A stretch of 22,162 nucleotides of DNA from Treponema sp. (GTDB lineage Bacteria > Spirochaetota > Spirochaetia > Treponematales > Treponemataceae), in contig JAFLSP010000012.1 in assembly GCA_022510885.1 (NCBI GenBank), forward strand, positions 1-22,162, given 5' to 3'. A program made the position numbers and the translations under genes. The notes beneath the pieces are model-generated. The model was given only the letters and a program-made list of their open reading frames with translations. It did not search any database and was not told the origin of the DNA. This document shows, piece by piece, positions 1 through 7,910 of this stretch (positions are counted from its first letter, which is position 1; each line of letters starts with the position of its first letter).

Positions 1-93
1 GCAGGTCAATTGAAATTGTCGCAAGAAAACGGTATGCTGATACTTATGGCAAGCGCGAACGGAGTGGGGCGCATATTTATTGAAGAAACATAA
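1..93 (+). other. Possible 3' end of an upstream coding region (unrecognised)
   Basis: Frame 1 is open from the window edge to a TAA at 91-93, giving about 30 codons that end in GRIFIEET. The stop falls inside the ribosome site of ilvB, a spacing common in operons. Frame 3 is also open up to a TGA at 84-86, so neither frame can be proven. I do not recognise the peptide. The stretch may instead be a leader, because a promoter-like pair lies within it. Confidence 0.25.
16..44 (+). promoter_or_regulatory. Candidate sigma-70 promoter for ilvB-argH
   Basis: TTGTCG at 16-21 and GATACT at 39-44 are separated by 17 bases. Each hexamer matches four of six consensus bases. Transcription would start near 51, leaving a leader of about 50 bases before the ilvB ribosome site. 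This is only a consensus match, and it overlaps a possible upstream coding tail. Confidence 0.3.
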
Positions 94-103
94 GGAGCAT
101 GAT

Positions 104-1813
104 ATGAAAATGACAGGGGCACGGGTCGTCGTGGAGTGTCTGATTGAGCAGGGTGTGCACACGGTGTTCGGCTATCCGGGCGGTAAGATTCTGAATATCT
201 ATGACGAGCTGTACAAGTGCAGCGACCGCATCCGCCATATCCTGACGGCGCACGAGCAGGGCGCGGCGCACGCGGCGGACGGCTTCGCGCGCACGACGGG
301 CGGCGTGGGCGTGGTGATGGCGACGAGCGGCCCGGGCGCGACGAACCTCGTCACGGGCATCGCGACGGCGTACATGGACAGCATTCCGCTCGTGGCGATT
401 ACCTGCAACGTGGAAAGCCCGCTGCTCGGCAAGGACAGCTTCCAGGAGGTGGACATCGCGGGCGTCACCATGCCGATTACCAAGCACAACTACATCGCCC
501 GCGACCCAAAGAAACTTGCGGCGACGATTCGCGAGGCCTTCCTGATTGCGAAGTCGGGGCGGCCCGGGCCGGTGCTGATTGACATCCCGCAGGAAGTGAC
601 GGCGGCGATGATTGACTACACGCCGATTGAGCCGGCGGCGGCGACCAAGGAGTCCGCCGCGGCGCAGAAGGCGAGCCTGCGCCGCATCGTCAAGACCGCC
701 GAGCCGACGGACGACGACATCCGGGCGGCGGCGGAGCTGATTAACGCGGCGGAGCGGCCGCTCATCTACTGCGGCGGCGGCGTGGTCATCAGCGGCGCGG
801 AGCAGGAGCTGCTCGAACTGGCGCACAAGGCGAACATTCCCGTGTGCGTCACGCTCATGGGAAAGTCCGCGTTCCCGTCCACCGACGGGCTGTGCACGGG
901 CATGGTCGGCATGCACGGCACGAAGGCCTCGAACCTTGCGGTGGGCAAGTGCGACGTGCTTGTCGCGATTGGCGCGCGCTTCAGCGACCGCGTGACGAGC
1001 GACACCAGGCGCTTTGCCAAGAACAGCAAGGTCCTGCACATCGACATCGACCCGGCGGAAATCGACAAGAACGTGAGGACGAGCGCGTCGGTCATCGGCA
1101 ACATCAAGGAGACGCTCGCGCGGCTGGTCACGTTGGTGGAGAAAAAAGACGCGGGAAAGTGGAACGAGCAGGTTGCCGAATGGAAGCGGCTCGTGCCGCC
1201 GAGCTGGACGGACGCGAAGGGCATGCATCCGCGCGTTGTCTGCGAGTACGTGCATGAGAAACTGGGCGACGACGCGATTATCACCACGGAGGTGGGGCAG
1301 CACCAGATGTGGGTGGCGCAGTTCTATCCGTTCGTCAAGCCGCGCACCTTCATCACGTCGGGCGGTCTCGGCACGATGGGCTTCGGCACGGGGGCGGCAA
1401 TCGGGGCGCAGGTGGCGAACCCGGGAAGGTACGTGGTGCATTTTGCGGGCGACGGCTCGTTCCGCATGAACTGCAACGAGCTGGCGACGATTAATCATTA
1501 CAACCTGCCGATAATCATCATCGTGGTGAACAACGGAACGCTCGGCATGGTGCGCCAGTGGCAGACGCTGCTCTACGGGCAGCGGTACAGCCAGACAACG
1601 CTCGACTTCGGGCCGGATTTCGTCAAGCTCGCCGAGGCATACGCCATCCGCGGCTACCGCGCGACGAACGAGGGCGAATTCAAGGCGGCGTTCGACGACG
1701 CAATCCGCGAGCGCAAGAGCGCGCTGATTGAGTGCCAGATTGACCTGGACGAGATGGTGATGCCCATGGTTCCCGGCGGCAGACCCCTGGACGAGCCGAT
1801 TATGGAAGTGTAG
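104..1813 (+). CDS. ilvB: Acetolactate synthase large (catalytic) subunit
   Basis: This enzyme condenses two pyruvates, or pyruvate with 2-oxobutyrate, in the first shared step of valine, leucine and isoleucine synthesis; it needs thiamine diphosphate (ThDP) and FAD. The 569-residue length fits the family. The N-terminal ThDP-binding domain has the catalytic Glu51 in TAHEQGAAHAADGFAR. The FQEVDI stretch follows, and the C-terminal ThDP motif is GDG (449-451), 24 residues, then Asn-Asn (476-477). I chose the ATG at 104 because AAGGAG lies six bases upstream at 92-97; a TTG at 80 is in frame but has no such site. argH follows after one base, so the two are probably cotranscribed. No regulatory small subunit (ilvN) lies downstream; it may be elsewhere in the genome. 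Other ThDP enzymes such as glyoxylate carboligase are less likely given the close match to biosynthetic ALS. Confidence 0.93.
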   Translation: MKMTGARVVVECLIEQGVHTVFGYPGGKILNIYDELYKCSDRIRHILTAHEQGAAHAADGFARTTGGVGVVMATSGPGATNLVTGIATAYMDSIPLVAITCNVESPLLGKDSFQEVDIAGVTMPITKHNYIARDPKKLAATIREAFLIAKSGRPGPVLIDIPQEVTAAMIDYTPIEPAAATKESAAAQKASLRRIVKTAEPTDDDIRAAAELINAAERPLIYCGGGVVISGAEQELLELAHKANIPVCVTLMGKSAFPSTDGLCTGMVGMHGTKASNLAVGKCDVLVAIGARFSDRVTSDTRRFAKNSKVLHIDIDPAEIDKNVRTSASVIGNIKETLARLVTLVEKKDAGKWNEQVAEWKRLVPPSWTDAKGMHPRVVCEYVHEKLGDDAIITTEVGQHQMWVAQFYPFVKPRTFITSGGLGTMGFGTGAAIGAQVANPGRYVVHFAGDGSFRMNCNELATINHYNLPIIIIVVNNGTLGMVRQWQTLLYGQRYSQTTLDFGPDFVKLAEAYAIRGYRATNEGEFKAAFDDAIRERKSALIECQIDLDEMVMPMVPGGRPLDEPIMEV

Positions 1814-1814
1814 C

Positions 1815-3248
1815 ATGGCGGAAAAAGACGACGCCCACGGCACGATGACCGGCGACAACCACGCGGCGCTGTGGCACGGACGCTTTGCGGAAGGGCCGGA
1901 CGCGGCGGCGGTTGATTTTGAGACCTCTATCTATGTGGACGAGCGCATGGCGCTTGACGACATTGCGGGGAGCAAGGCGCACGCGGCGATGCTCGCGCGG
2001 CAGGGCATCATCAGTGAGGCTGAGAACGAGGGCATACAGCGCGGCCTGGATTCCATTGCGCGGGACGTGCAGGCGGGGACGCTTGCGGTTGACTACAGCG
2101 CGGAGGACATCCATTCTTTCGTAGAGGCGACGCTGACCGACCGTATCGGCGAGGCGGGCAAGAAAGTCCATACGGGGCGCAGCCGCAACGACCAGATTGC
2201 CCTTGATGAACGTCTGTATTTGCGCCGCGTTATCCCCGACTTGCAGGACGCAGTGCGTTCGCTTGTCAAAACGCTTGCCGACATTGCGGCGCAGCACACG
2301 GAGACTTTGCTTTCGGGCTACACGCACATGCAGCGCGCGCAGCCGGTCACCTTGGCGCATCACCTCTGCGCGTGGGCGTGGCCGCTGGTGCGCGACTGCG
2401 AGCGGCTTTCTGATTCGCTCGGGCGCATTGCAAAAAGCCCGCTCGGAAGCGGCGCGCTTGCGGGGTCTGACCTGCCGCTCGACCGTGAGTTCGTTGCTGA
2501 GCGTCTCGGTTTTGTCGGCGTGACTGAGAATTCGCTTGACGGTGTTTCCGACCGCGACTATTGCATTGAATTCGCCGCGGATTTCGCGCTCTTGCAGATG
2601 CACTTGAGCCGCATGAGCGAGGAAATCGTCCTGTGGGCAAGCGCCGAATTCGGCTTCGTCGATTTGAGCGAGAAGTGGTCAACGGGCAGCTCAATCATGC
2701 CGCAGAAAAAGAACCCCGACTTCGCCGAGCTTATCCGCGGGCGCACGGGGAAGGTCTACGGCGACTTGCTCGCGCTTTTGGTGATGATGAAGGGCATCCC
2801 GCTCGCATACGACCGCGACATGCAGGAGGACAAGCAGAGTCTGTTCGAGGCATACGACACGGTGCTTTCCAACGTGCGTGTCTTTGAGGCGATGATTGCC
2901 ACTGCGCGGTGGAATACGCAGCGCATGGCGGCAAGCTGCGAGGGCGGCTTCGCCAACGCGACCGACGTGGCGGACTATCTGGTGCGCAAGGGGCTGCCGT
3001 TCCGTACTGCCCACGCCGTCGCCGCGCGCGCCGTCCGTTTGTGCATTGAGCGGGGGCTTTCCGCGATTGAGGAACTGCCGCTTGCCGACTTGCAGGGGCT
3101 CTCGCCGCTGTTCGGTGCGGACATCTTCGCGCTCATTACGCCGCGTGCCTGTGTGGAAGCCCGTTCGGTGACGGGCGGACCTGCAAAAGCGCAGGTGGCT
3201 GCGCAGATTGCGGCATTGCGCGCGTTTGCGGAAAAGAAAAAGGAATAG
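1815..3248 (+). CDS. argH: Argininosuccinate lyase
   Basis: ArgH splits argininosuccinate into arginine and fumarate, the last step of arginine synthesis, in the cytoplasm. The 477 residues include the fumarate-lyase superfamily signature GSSIMPQKKNPD (291-302) and the conserved TGRSRNDQ substrate segment. The usual family start (ALWHGRF) begins near residue 18, so there is a polar N-terminal extension. A later ATG at 1845 would shorten it, but only the ATG at 1815 has an upstream purine-rich site (GGAAG at 1804-1808). The gene sits one base after ilvB and is followed by a hairpin terminator. An arginine repressor gene lies about 9 kb away in the same window, but I see no convincing ARG box in front of this pair. 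Confidence 0.95.
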   Translation: MAEKDDAHGTMTGDNHAALWHGRFAEGPDAAAVDFETSIYVDERMALDDIAGSKAHAAMLARQGIISEAENEGIQRGLDSIARDVQAGTLAVDYSAEDIHSFVEATLTDRIGEAGKKVHTGRSRNDQIALDERLYLRRVIPDLQDAVRSLVKTLADIAAQHTETLLSGYTHMQRAQPVTLAHHLCAWAWPLVRDCERLSDSLGRIAKSPLGSGALAGSDLPLDREFVAERLGFVGVTENSLDGVSDRDYCIEFAADFALLQMHLSRMSEEIVLWASAEFGFVDLSEKWSTGSSIMPQKKNPDFAELIRGRTGKVYGDLLALLVMMKGIPLAYDRDMQEDKQSLFEAYDTVLSNVRVFEAMIATARWNTQRMAASCEGGFANATDVADYLVRKGLPFRTAHAVAARAVRLCIERGLSAIEELPLADLQGLSPLFGADIFALITPRACVEARSVTGGPAKAQVAAQIAALRAFAEKKKE

Positions 3249-3252
3249 AAGA

Positions 3253-3295
3253 TTCCCCGCGCATTTTTGCCCGCGCGGGGAAATCCGTCGTTTTT
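3253..3295 (+). terminator. Hairpin terminator after argH
   Basis: TTCCCCGCGC (3253-3262) pairs perfectly with GCGCGGGGAA (3273-3282) around a 10-base loop. A five-T run follows at 3291-3295. The T run is eight bases past the stem, further than in a textbook intrinsic terminator, so efficiency is uncertain. It separates the ilvB-argH unit from the flagellar operon. Confidence 0.55.
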
Positions 3296-3298
3296 CCC

Positions 3299-3326
3299 TT
3301 AACCCGCGCCCCACATCTTCCGACAA
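3299..3326 (+). promoter_or_regulatory. Sigma-28 (FliA)-type promoter of the flgB operon
   Basis: TTAA (3299-3302) and TCCGACAA (3319-3326), 16 bases apart, resemble the sigma-28 consensus TAAA-N15-GCCGATAA. The -10 element ends seven bases before the flgB ATG, so the transcript would begin at or next to the start codon. The same block, with two mismatches in 22 bases, precedes flgN (12971-12992). Confidence 0.6.
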
Positions 3327-3333
3327 TCAGAGT

Positions 3334-3750
3334 ATGAGCAGTTTTTCGGATTCGGTAGACTTATTGCACCGCGCGATGAACGTGCACCAGTTGCGTTATC
3401 AGGTGTCCGCGAACAACATCGCTAATGCGGGAACGCCCGGCTTCAAGCGGCAGGTCGTCAACTTCGAGAGCGAGTTGCAGCGCGCATTCGAGAGCGAGGC
3501 GGACAAAGGGCGACAGGTGCAACTGACGCGCACGGACGGCCGCCATTTTTCGCTTGGTGAGCCGTATGACTGGCGCGAGGTCGAGCCGCGCCGCGTGACC
3601 GACTGGGCGACGACCGCCGAGGCGAACGGCAGCAACGTCGATGCCGAGTATGAGGCGATGAACATCCTGAAACTGCAAATGAGCTACCGTCTGCTGACGC
3701 AGGTGCAGAGCTTTGAATTCAGCCAGCTGCGCACGGCAATGCGCAAATAG
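3334..3750 (+). CDS. flgB: Flagellar proximal rod protein FlgB
   Basis: FlgB is a proximal rod subunit, exported through the flagellar type III apparatus and assembled on the MS ring with FliE and FlgC. The 138 residues carry the flagellar rod signature near the N-terminus (VSANNIANAGTPGFKR, about residues 25-40) and the usual C-terminal helix (NILKLQMSYRLLTQVQSFEF). The start at 3334 matches the family N-terminus; a longer frame from 3208 would run through the argH terminator. No Shine-Dalgarno site precedes the ATG. Instead a sigma-28-like -10 element lies seven bases upstream, suggesting leaderless translation. It is the first gene of the flgB-fliJ operon, with flgC 13 bases downstream. 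Confidence 0.95.
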   Translation: MSSFSDSVDLLHRAMNVHQLRYQVSANNIANAGTPGFKRQVVNFESELQRAFESEADKGRQVQLTRTDGRHFSLGEPYDWREVEPRRVTDWATTAEANGSNVDAEYEAMNILKLQMSYRLLTQVQSFEFSQLRTAMRK

Positions 3751-3763
3751 GTGAGGTGAGACT

Positions 3764-4225
3764 ATGGGAATGTTTACGAGCATGAACATCGCCGCGACGG
3801 GCATGAGCGTCGAGCGTCTGCGCACCGACGTGATTTCAAACAACATCGCGAATGCGTCCACCACGCGCACGCCGGAGGGCGGCCCGTTCAAGAAGTCGCT
3901 CGTCGTCCTTGAGCCGGTCGCGTCCGAGCATCCCGTGTGGCGCACGCCGTTCGTCTCCGCCGACCAGGACAACGGTCCGGGGCAGGGCGTCCGCGTCAAG
4001 CAGATTATCAAGGACACGTCGGAGGGTCCGATGCGCTACGACCCCGACAATCCGGACGCATACCAGAGCGGCCCGCACAAGGGTTACGTGGAGATGCCCA
4101 ACGTGAACATCGTGAACGAGATGGTCAACCTGATTTCCGCGAGCCGCGCATACGAGGCGAATGGCACGGTCGTGCAGGGCGCGAAAGATATGTTCAGCGC
4201 GGCGCTTGAAATCGGCAAGGCGTAA
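3764..4225 (+). CDS. flgC: Flagellar proximal rod protein FlgC
   Basis: FlgC is the second proximal rod protein, exported by the flagellar secretion system. Its 153 residues start with the rod domain (SNNIANASTTRTPEGGPFKK) and end in the conserved helix NEMVNLISASRAYEANGTVV, which packs in the coiled-coil D0 region of axial proteins. The ATG at 3764 has GAGGTG five bases upstream (3753-3758). The gene lies between flgB and fliE, the standard order, and shows no truncation. Confidence 0.95.
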   Translation: MGMFTSMNIAATGMSVERLRTDVISNNIANASTTRTPEGGPFKKSLVVLEPVASEHPVWRTPFVSADQDNGPGQGVRVKQIIKDTSEGPMRYDPDNPDAYQSGPHKGYVEMPNVNIVNEMVNLISASRAYEANGTVVQGAKDMFSAALEIGKA

Positions 4226-4274
4226 GACAACATAGAACGGGAACGGCCCGGCTGTCGTCGGGCAGGGGGAAATG

Positions 4275-4625
4275 ATGAGGATACAAACAATGCCGCTGAT
4301 GTCGGCACCGGAAATGCTTCGTACTGATGCGGCGCACGTGGGAACTACTCCGCTTACTGACCTGACGGCGCGGAGCACGGAGGGCGCACAGCGGACAAAG
4401 AAGCCGGGCGCGTTTGAAAGCTATCTGCTGGAGGCTGTGAGTACGGTGAACGCGCAGCAGCTGGACGTGGACAATCTGACGAAGCAGTACATCACCGACC
4501 CGGATTCCGTGAACGTGGAGGACATCACCACGGCGATGGCGAAGGCGCAGATGTCGCTCTCGCTCGCGCAGACGGTGATTGACCGCATTACGACCGGCTG
4601 GAATGAGCTTTCCACGACGCGCTAG
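4275..4625 (+). CDS. fliE: Flagellar hook-basal body protein FliE
   Basis: FliE is a small periplasmic protein that joins the MS ring (FliF) to the proximal rod and is exported early. The 116 residues end in the conserved helices (ITTAMAKAQMSLSLAQTVID) typical of FliE. Two adjacent ATGs exist at 4272 and 4275; I chose 4275 because GGGGG at 4265-4269 is then five bases upstream rather than two. The 49-base gap after flgC contains a five-pair hairpin (GCCCG 4246-4250 with CGGGC 4259-4263) just before the ribosome site. It has no T run, so it is not a terminator. Confidence 0.92.
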   Translation: MRIQTMPLMSAPEMLRTDAAHVGTTPLTDLTARSTEGAQRTKKPGAFESYLLEAVSTVNAQQLDVDNLTKQYITDPDSVNVEDITTAMAKAQMSLSLAQTVIDRITTGWNELSTTR

Positions 4626-4657
4626 GGGCTTTTCACGGCAAAGTAGGTAGCCGGGGG

Positions 4658-4686
4658 TTTTCAAATTTCGCATGATATGGTAAACT
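4658..4686 (+). promoter_or_regulatory. AT-rich intergenic gap before fliF with a weak promoter-like pair
   Basis: The 105-base gap between fliE and fliF (4626-4730) is clearly more AT-rich than its surroundings. The best match is TTTTCA (4658-4663), 17 bases, TAAACT (4681-4686), each four of six against sigma-70. A TATATT at 4696-4701 lacks a good -35 partner. The fliF ribosome site GGGAGGGG lies at 4719-4726. An internal promoter here is possible but weakly supported. Confidence 0.25.
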
Positions 4687-4730
4687 GTTATGCGATATAT
4701 TAGTAGTTTTTCGTTCACGGGAGGGGTCAG

Positions 4731-6440
4731 ATGAACGAACGGCTCAAGAAAGTTACAGCCAACGCAAGGGAACGGTGGGAGAAGTGGTCCCTTGTCCAGA
4801 GAATCATCCTTGTCGCTATCGTCGTTGCGGTCGTCGTGGCGATTGTCTTCGCGAGCAGGCTTTCGGCAAAGCCGACGAACGTCTCGTTGTTTAACGCGGC
4901 AATCACTGACCAGGCGACGCTCGACAATATCCTTTTCCGTCTTGACGAAGGCAATGTCAAGGCGACGACCTCAAACGGCTTCATCTACGTGGACGACGAG
5001 CGCACGGCGCGCAAGTGGCGGGCTACGCTGATTTCGGAGGACTTGGCTCCGAACGGCATGGACGCGTGGTCGCTGTTTGATACGACGAGCTGGACGACGA
5101 CCGATTTTGAGCGCAACGTGAATTTGCAGCGTTCGGTCACACGCATGGTCAAAGAGCACATTGAATCCTTGGACGACGTGGCGAGCGCGGATGTCGTTAT
5201 CACTCCGCGCAGGGAAGCGGTGTTCAGGGAGGATTCCGAGCCGGCTAAGGCGTCGGTCATCCTCACGTTCCGCCCCGGCGCGAACGTCGCCGCCGGCTCG
5301 AAGAAAGTGCAGGGCATTCAGAACATCCTGATGCGTGCCATTGCGGGCGTGGTAAGTGCGGACAACGTGATTATCACCGACAGCAACGGCACGGTGCTCA
5401 ACGATTTTGACAGTCTCGCGGAGATGGAGCGGCTCACCGTCATTCAGAAACAGCAGAAAGAGATTGCCCGCCTTGAGACGGAGCTGCGCGCGAAGGTGCT
5501 TTCCGCTTTGCGCCGCACATTCAGCGACGACCGCGTGCGCGACTTGAACGTGAACTTGCAGATGGATATGTCCGAGGTGACGCGCGAGCAGACGATTCAC
5601 ACGCCGTTCGAGCGTAGGGCGCGCACGCCTGGGCTTCCCTACGACGACTCGGAGTACGTCGATTCGGTGGCGATTGCGACGCAGGAAATCGACAAGGAAT
5701 TCACGGGCACGGGCTACAATCCCGAGGGGCCTGCCGGCGTAGAGGGGCAGAATCCGCCGGTCATGAGCGATATGTCCAACATGATTGGCAGGACGACCGA
5801 GCGGGCGACCACTACGAATTATGCAATCAACACGGAGCGGCGCGTGACGGTGGTCAGCCCGGAGCAGGGGCGGCGCACGGTCTCGGTCAACATTGACGGC
5901 CGGTGGCGCGTCGTCTATGGCAAGGGGCATGTGCCGGTTCTGAACGAGGACGGCACGGGCATCGAGCGTGAGTATATTCCGCTTTCCGAGGATGACCTTG
6001 AGAACGCGCGTTCGCTTATTCGCGATGCGATTGGCTATGATGCCACGCGCGGTGACAGCGTGACGGTGACGAACATTGCGTTCGACCGCGAGGAAGAATT
6101 TGAGGCAAAGGACGATGCCTATTTTGCTAAGCAGCGGCGCAACCGCACGATTATGGTTGTGCTGCTCGGCATCGCCGTAATTCTGCTGTCGTTCATCCTT
6201 TTCCGCTTCATCAGCCGTGAGCTGGAGCGCCGCCGCCGCCTTCGCGAGGAAGAGATGCTGCGCCGCCAGCAGGCGGAGCGCGAGAAAGCGTTGTGGGACG
6301 CTCGGCAGGAAGGCATGGAAGTCACCATGTCCGTGGAAGAGCGCAAGCGCGCCGAACTGCTTGAGACGGCGGTCGCGATGGCAAAGGAGCACCCCGAGGA
6401 CGTGGCGATGTTGCTCCGCACGTGGATGATGGAGGAATAA
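4731..6440 (+). CDS. fliF: Flagellar MS-ring protein FliF
   Basis: FliF forms the inner-membrane MS ring on which rod, rotor and export gate assemble. The 569 residues show a first membrane segment at about 22-42 (LVQRIILVAIVVAVVVAIV), a large periplasmic part with the ring-building motifs, and a second segment at about 470-490 (TIMVVLLGIAVILLSFILF). An Arg-rich helix and a cytoplasmic tail follow. The tail ends HPEDVAMLLRTWMMEE (554-569), the known FliG-binding type of motif with Pro555 and Trp565. The ATG at 4731 has GGGAGGGG upstream. The next gene begins one base after the stop, and its C-terminus resembles this FliF tail. Confidence 0.96.
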   Translation: MNERLKKVTANARERWEKWSLVQRIILVAIVVAVVVAIVFASRLSAKPTNVSLFNAAITDQATLDNILFRLDEGNVKATTSNGFIYVDDERTARKWRATLISEDLAPNGMDAWSLFDTTSWTTTDFERNVNLQRSVTRMVKEHIESLDDVASADVVITPRREAVFREDSEPAKASVILTFRPGANVAAGSKKVQGIQNILMRAIAGVVSADNVIITDSNGTVLNDFDSLAEMERLTVIQKQQKEIARLETELRAKVLSALRRTFSDDRVRDLNVNLQMDMSEVTREQTIHTPFERRARTPGLPYDDSEYVDSVAIATQEIDKEFTGTGYNPEGPAGVEGQNPPVMSDMSNMIGRTTERATTTNYAINTERRVTVVSPEQGRRTVSVNIDGRWRVVYGKGHVPVLNEDGTGIEREYIPLSEDDLENARSLIRDAIGYDATRGDSVTVTNIAFDREEEFEAKDDAYFAKQRRNRTIMVVLLGIAVILLSFILFRFISRELERRRRLREEEMLRRQQAEREKALWDARQEGMEVTMSVEERKRAELLETAVAMAKEHPEDVAMLLRTWMMEE

Positions 6441-6441
6441 C

Positions 6442-6834
6442 ATGGCAAACGATTCTTTTCAGATGGTCACCGAAAACTTCCGCCGTCCGCTTTCCGGCAA
6501 GGAAAAGGCTGCCATCCTGCTGGGCGAGCTTGGCGGCAGCGCGGAAAGCGTTTTTGAGTACCTGAGCGATGCCGAAGTCAAGAAACTGCGCAAGGCGATG
6601 CGCTCGCTGGGCAAGAAAGTGAACTGGGCGGACGAGACCGCTGTGCTCGCCGAGACGAACAAATGGGGCGTGCGCAAGGGCATCGCCAAGCCTATCCATA
6701 GTGACGCGGAAATTGCCGCGCTTATCAAGACGACGGAACGGAATGAAAAGCAGAACGAGTTGCGGAATTTGTTCTTGAAAAATCCCGACGCGATTGCGAA
6801 CGCGCTCGGCGCGTGGCTCAAGGAGGACAAGTAA
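6442..6834 (+). CDS. Short FliG-N-like protein with a FliF-C-like tail, between fliF and fliG
   Basis: I do not recognise this 130-residue protein as a named family. Residues 17-56 (LSGKEKAAILLGELGG...EVKKLR) align with the N-terminal domain of the FliG encoded next door (LTGRQKAAIFLVSIG...EVETL). The last 24 residues (KNPDAIANALGAWLKEDK) resemble the FliG-binding tail of FliF (HPEDVAMLLRTWMMEE), sharing the Pro, Ala, Leu and Trp spacing. FliG middle and C-terminal domains, which bind FliM and make torque, are absent. It is not a decayed fliG: the frame is intact, GGAGG sits six bases before the ATG, and its own 3' end supplies the AGGAGG site for fliG. The inferred role is an accessory protein at the MS-ring/C-ring junction. 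The FliG-N relation is fairly secure; the tail resemblance rests on a short motif. Confidence 0.85.
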   Translation: MANDSFQMVTENFRRPLSGKEKAAILLGELGGSAESVFEYLSDAEVKKLRKAMRSLGKKVNWADETAVLAETNKWGVRKGIAKPIHSDAEIAALIKTTERNEKQNELRNLFLKNPDAIANALGAWLKEDK

Positions 6835-7896
6835 ATGCCAGATGCAAAACCGGGCAGTCTGAAACCTGCCGCCGGAAAAAAAGCTACGAAGGACTACAAG
6901 AACCTCACTGGGCGGCAAAAAGCGGCTATTTTCCTCGTCTCGATTGGCTCCGACGTGTCTTCGGAGGTGATGAAACACCTGCGCGAAGATGAGGTGGAGA
7001 CGCTGACTTTTGAGATTGCGCGCCTTGAGACTATTGACGCGGAATTCAAAGACCAGGTTCTGGAGGAATTCCAGGACCTGATGAACGCGCAGAACTTCAT
7101 CACGACAGGCGGTATTGACTACGCGCGCGAGTTGCTGGAAAAGTCGCTCGGTTCGCAGAAGGCAATCGACATCATCAACCGGCTTACCTCCAGTTTGCAG
7201 GTTCGCCCGTTCGACTTTATCCGCCGCACTGACCCGGCGCATCTGCTCAACTTTATTCAGACGGAATATCCGCAGACTATCGCGCTGATTCTTGCGTATC
7301 TTGAGCCGAGCAAGGCCGCAGTCATCTTGCAGAACCTGCCGGTGGAAATCCAGCCGGAAGTCTCGCGTCGCTTGGCGACGATGGACCGTACATCGCCGGA
7401 CGTTCTGCGCGAGGTGGAGCGCGTTCTTGAGAAGAAGCTCTCTACGCTGTCAAGCGAAGACTACACGGCGGCGGGCGGCGTCGAAGCCATCGTCGAAATC
7501 CTCAACCTCGTTGACCGCTCTTCCGAGAAGTCCATCATCGAAAGCCTTGAGGAAGAGGACCCGGACTTGGCGGAGGAAATCAAGAAGCGGATGTTCGTGT
7601 TCGAGGACATCGTTATGCTCGACGACCGCGCAATTCAGAAGGTCCTGCGCGAGGTGGACACGCAGGAACTGTCGAAGGCACTCAAGTCAGTCGATACGGA
7701 AGTGCAGGACAAAATCTTCCGCAATATGTCAAAGCGCGCGGCCTCCATGCTCAAGGAAGACATGGAGTTCATGGGGCCGGTGCGTCTCAAGGACGTGGAA
7801 GAGGCGCAGCAGAAAATCGTCTCCACGATTCGTCGTCTGGAGGATGCGGGCGAAATCGTCATCGCGCGTTCCGGCGAAGACGAGCTGGTTGTGTAG
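6835..7896 (+). CDS. fliG: Flagellar rotor/switch protein FliG
   Basis: FliG sits on the cytoplasmic face of the MS ring, binds FliF through its N-domain and FliM through its middle domain, and makes torque against MotA. The 353 residues are full length. The N-domain begins near LTGRQKAAIF (24-33). The middle-domain motif reads EYPQTIA (144-150), with Tyr where EHPQ-type FliG proteins have His. The C-terminal torque helix is present (FVFEDIVMLDDRAIQKVLREVD). The ATG directly follows the TAA of the previous gene, with AGGAGG at 6821-6826, so translation is probably coupled. Many spirochaetes carry two full FliG copies; only one is in this window. Confidence 0.96.
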   Translation: MPDAKPGSLKPAAGKKATKDYKNLTGRQKAAIFLVSIGSDVSSEVMKHLREDEVETLTFEIARLETIDAEFKDQVLEEFQDLMNAQNFITTGGIDYARELLEKSLGSQKAIDIINRLTSSLQVRPFDFIRRTDPAHLLNFIQTEYPQTIALILAYLEPSKAAVILQNLPVEIQPEVSRRLATMDRTSPDVLREVERVLEKKLSTLSSEDYTAAGGVEAIVEILNLVDRSSEKSIIESLEEEDPDLAEEIKKRMFVFEDIVMLDDRAIQKVLREVDTQELSKALKSVDTEVQDKIFRNMSKRAASMLKEDMEFMGPVRLKDVEEAQQKIVSTIRRLEDAGEIVIARSGEDELVV

Positions 7897-7910
7897 GCTA
7901 GGAGTGTGGC

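Noticed and set aside
77-1858. A 593-codon open frame on the minus strand covering all of ilvB
   Set aside because: It mirrors a GC-rich gene, is full of Arg, His and Ala, and matches no family; ilvB on the plus strand is certain.
3208-3333. N-terminal extension of flgB back to 3208
   Set aside because: It would overlap the end of argH and its terminator, and encodes Arg-rich residues absent from FlgB proteins.
4691-4698. TGCGATAT before fliF as a sigma-28 -10 element
   Set aside because: No TAAA-like -35 lies 14-17 bases upstream; the nearest TAAA is only six bases away.
4971-6443. A 490-codon minus-strand frame across fliF
   Set aside because: Same shadow effect; composition is Arg/His-rich and fliF is unambiguous.
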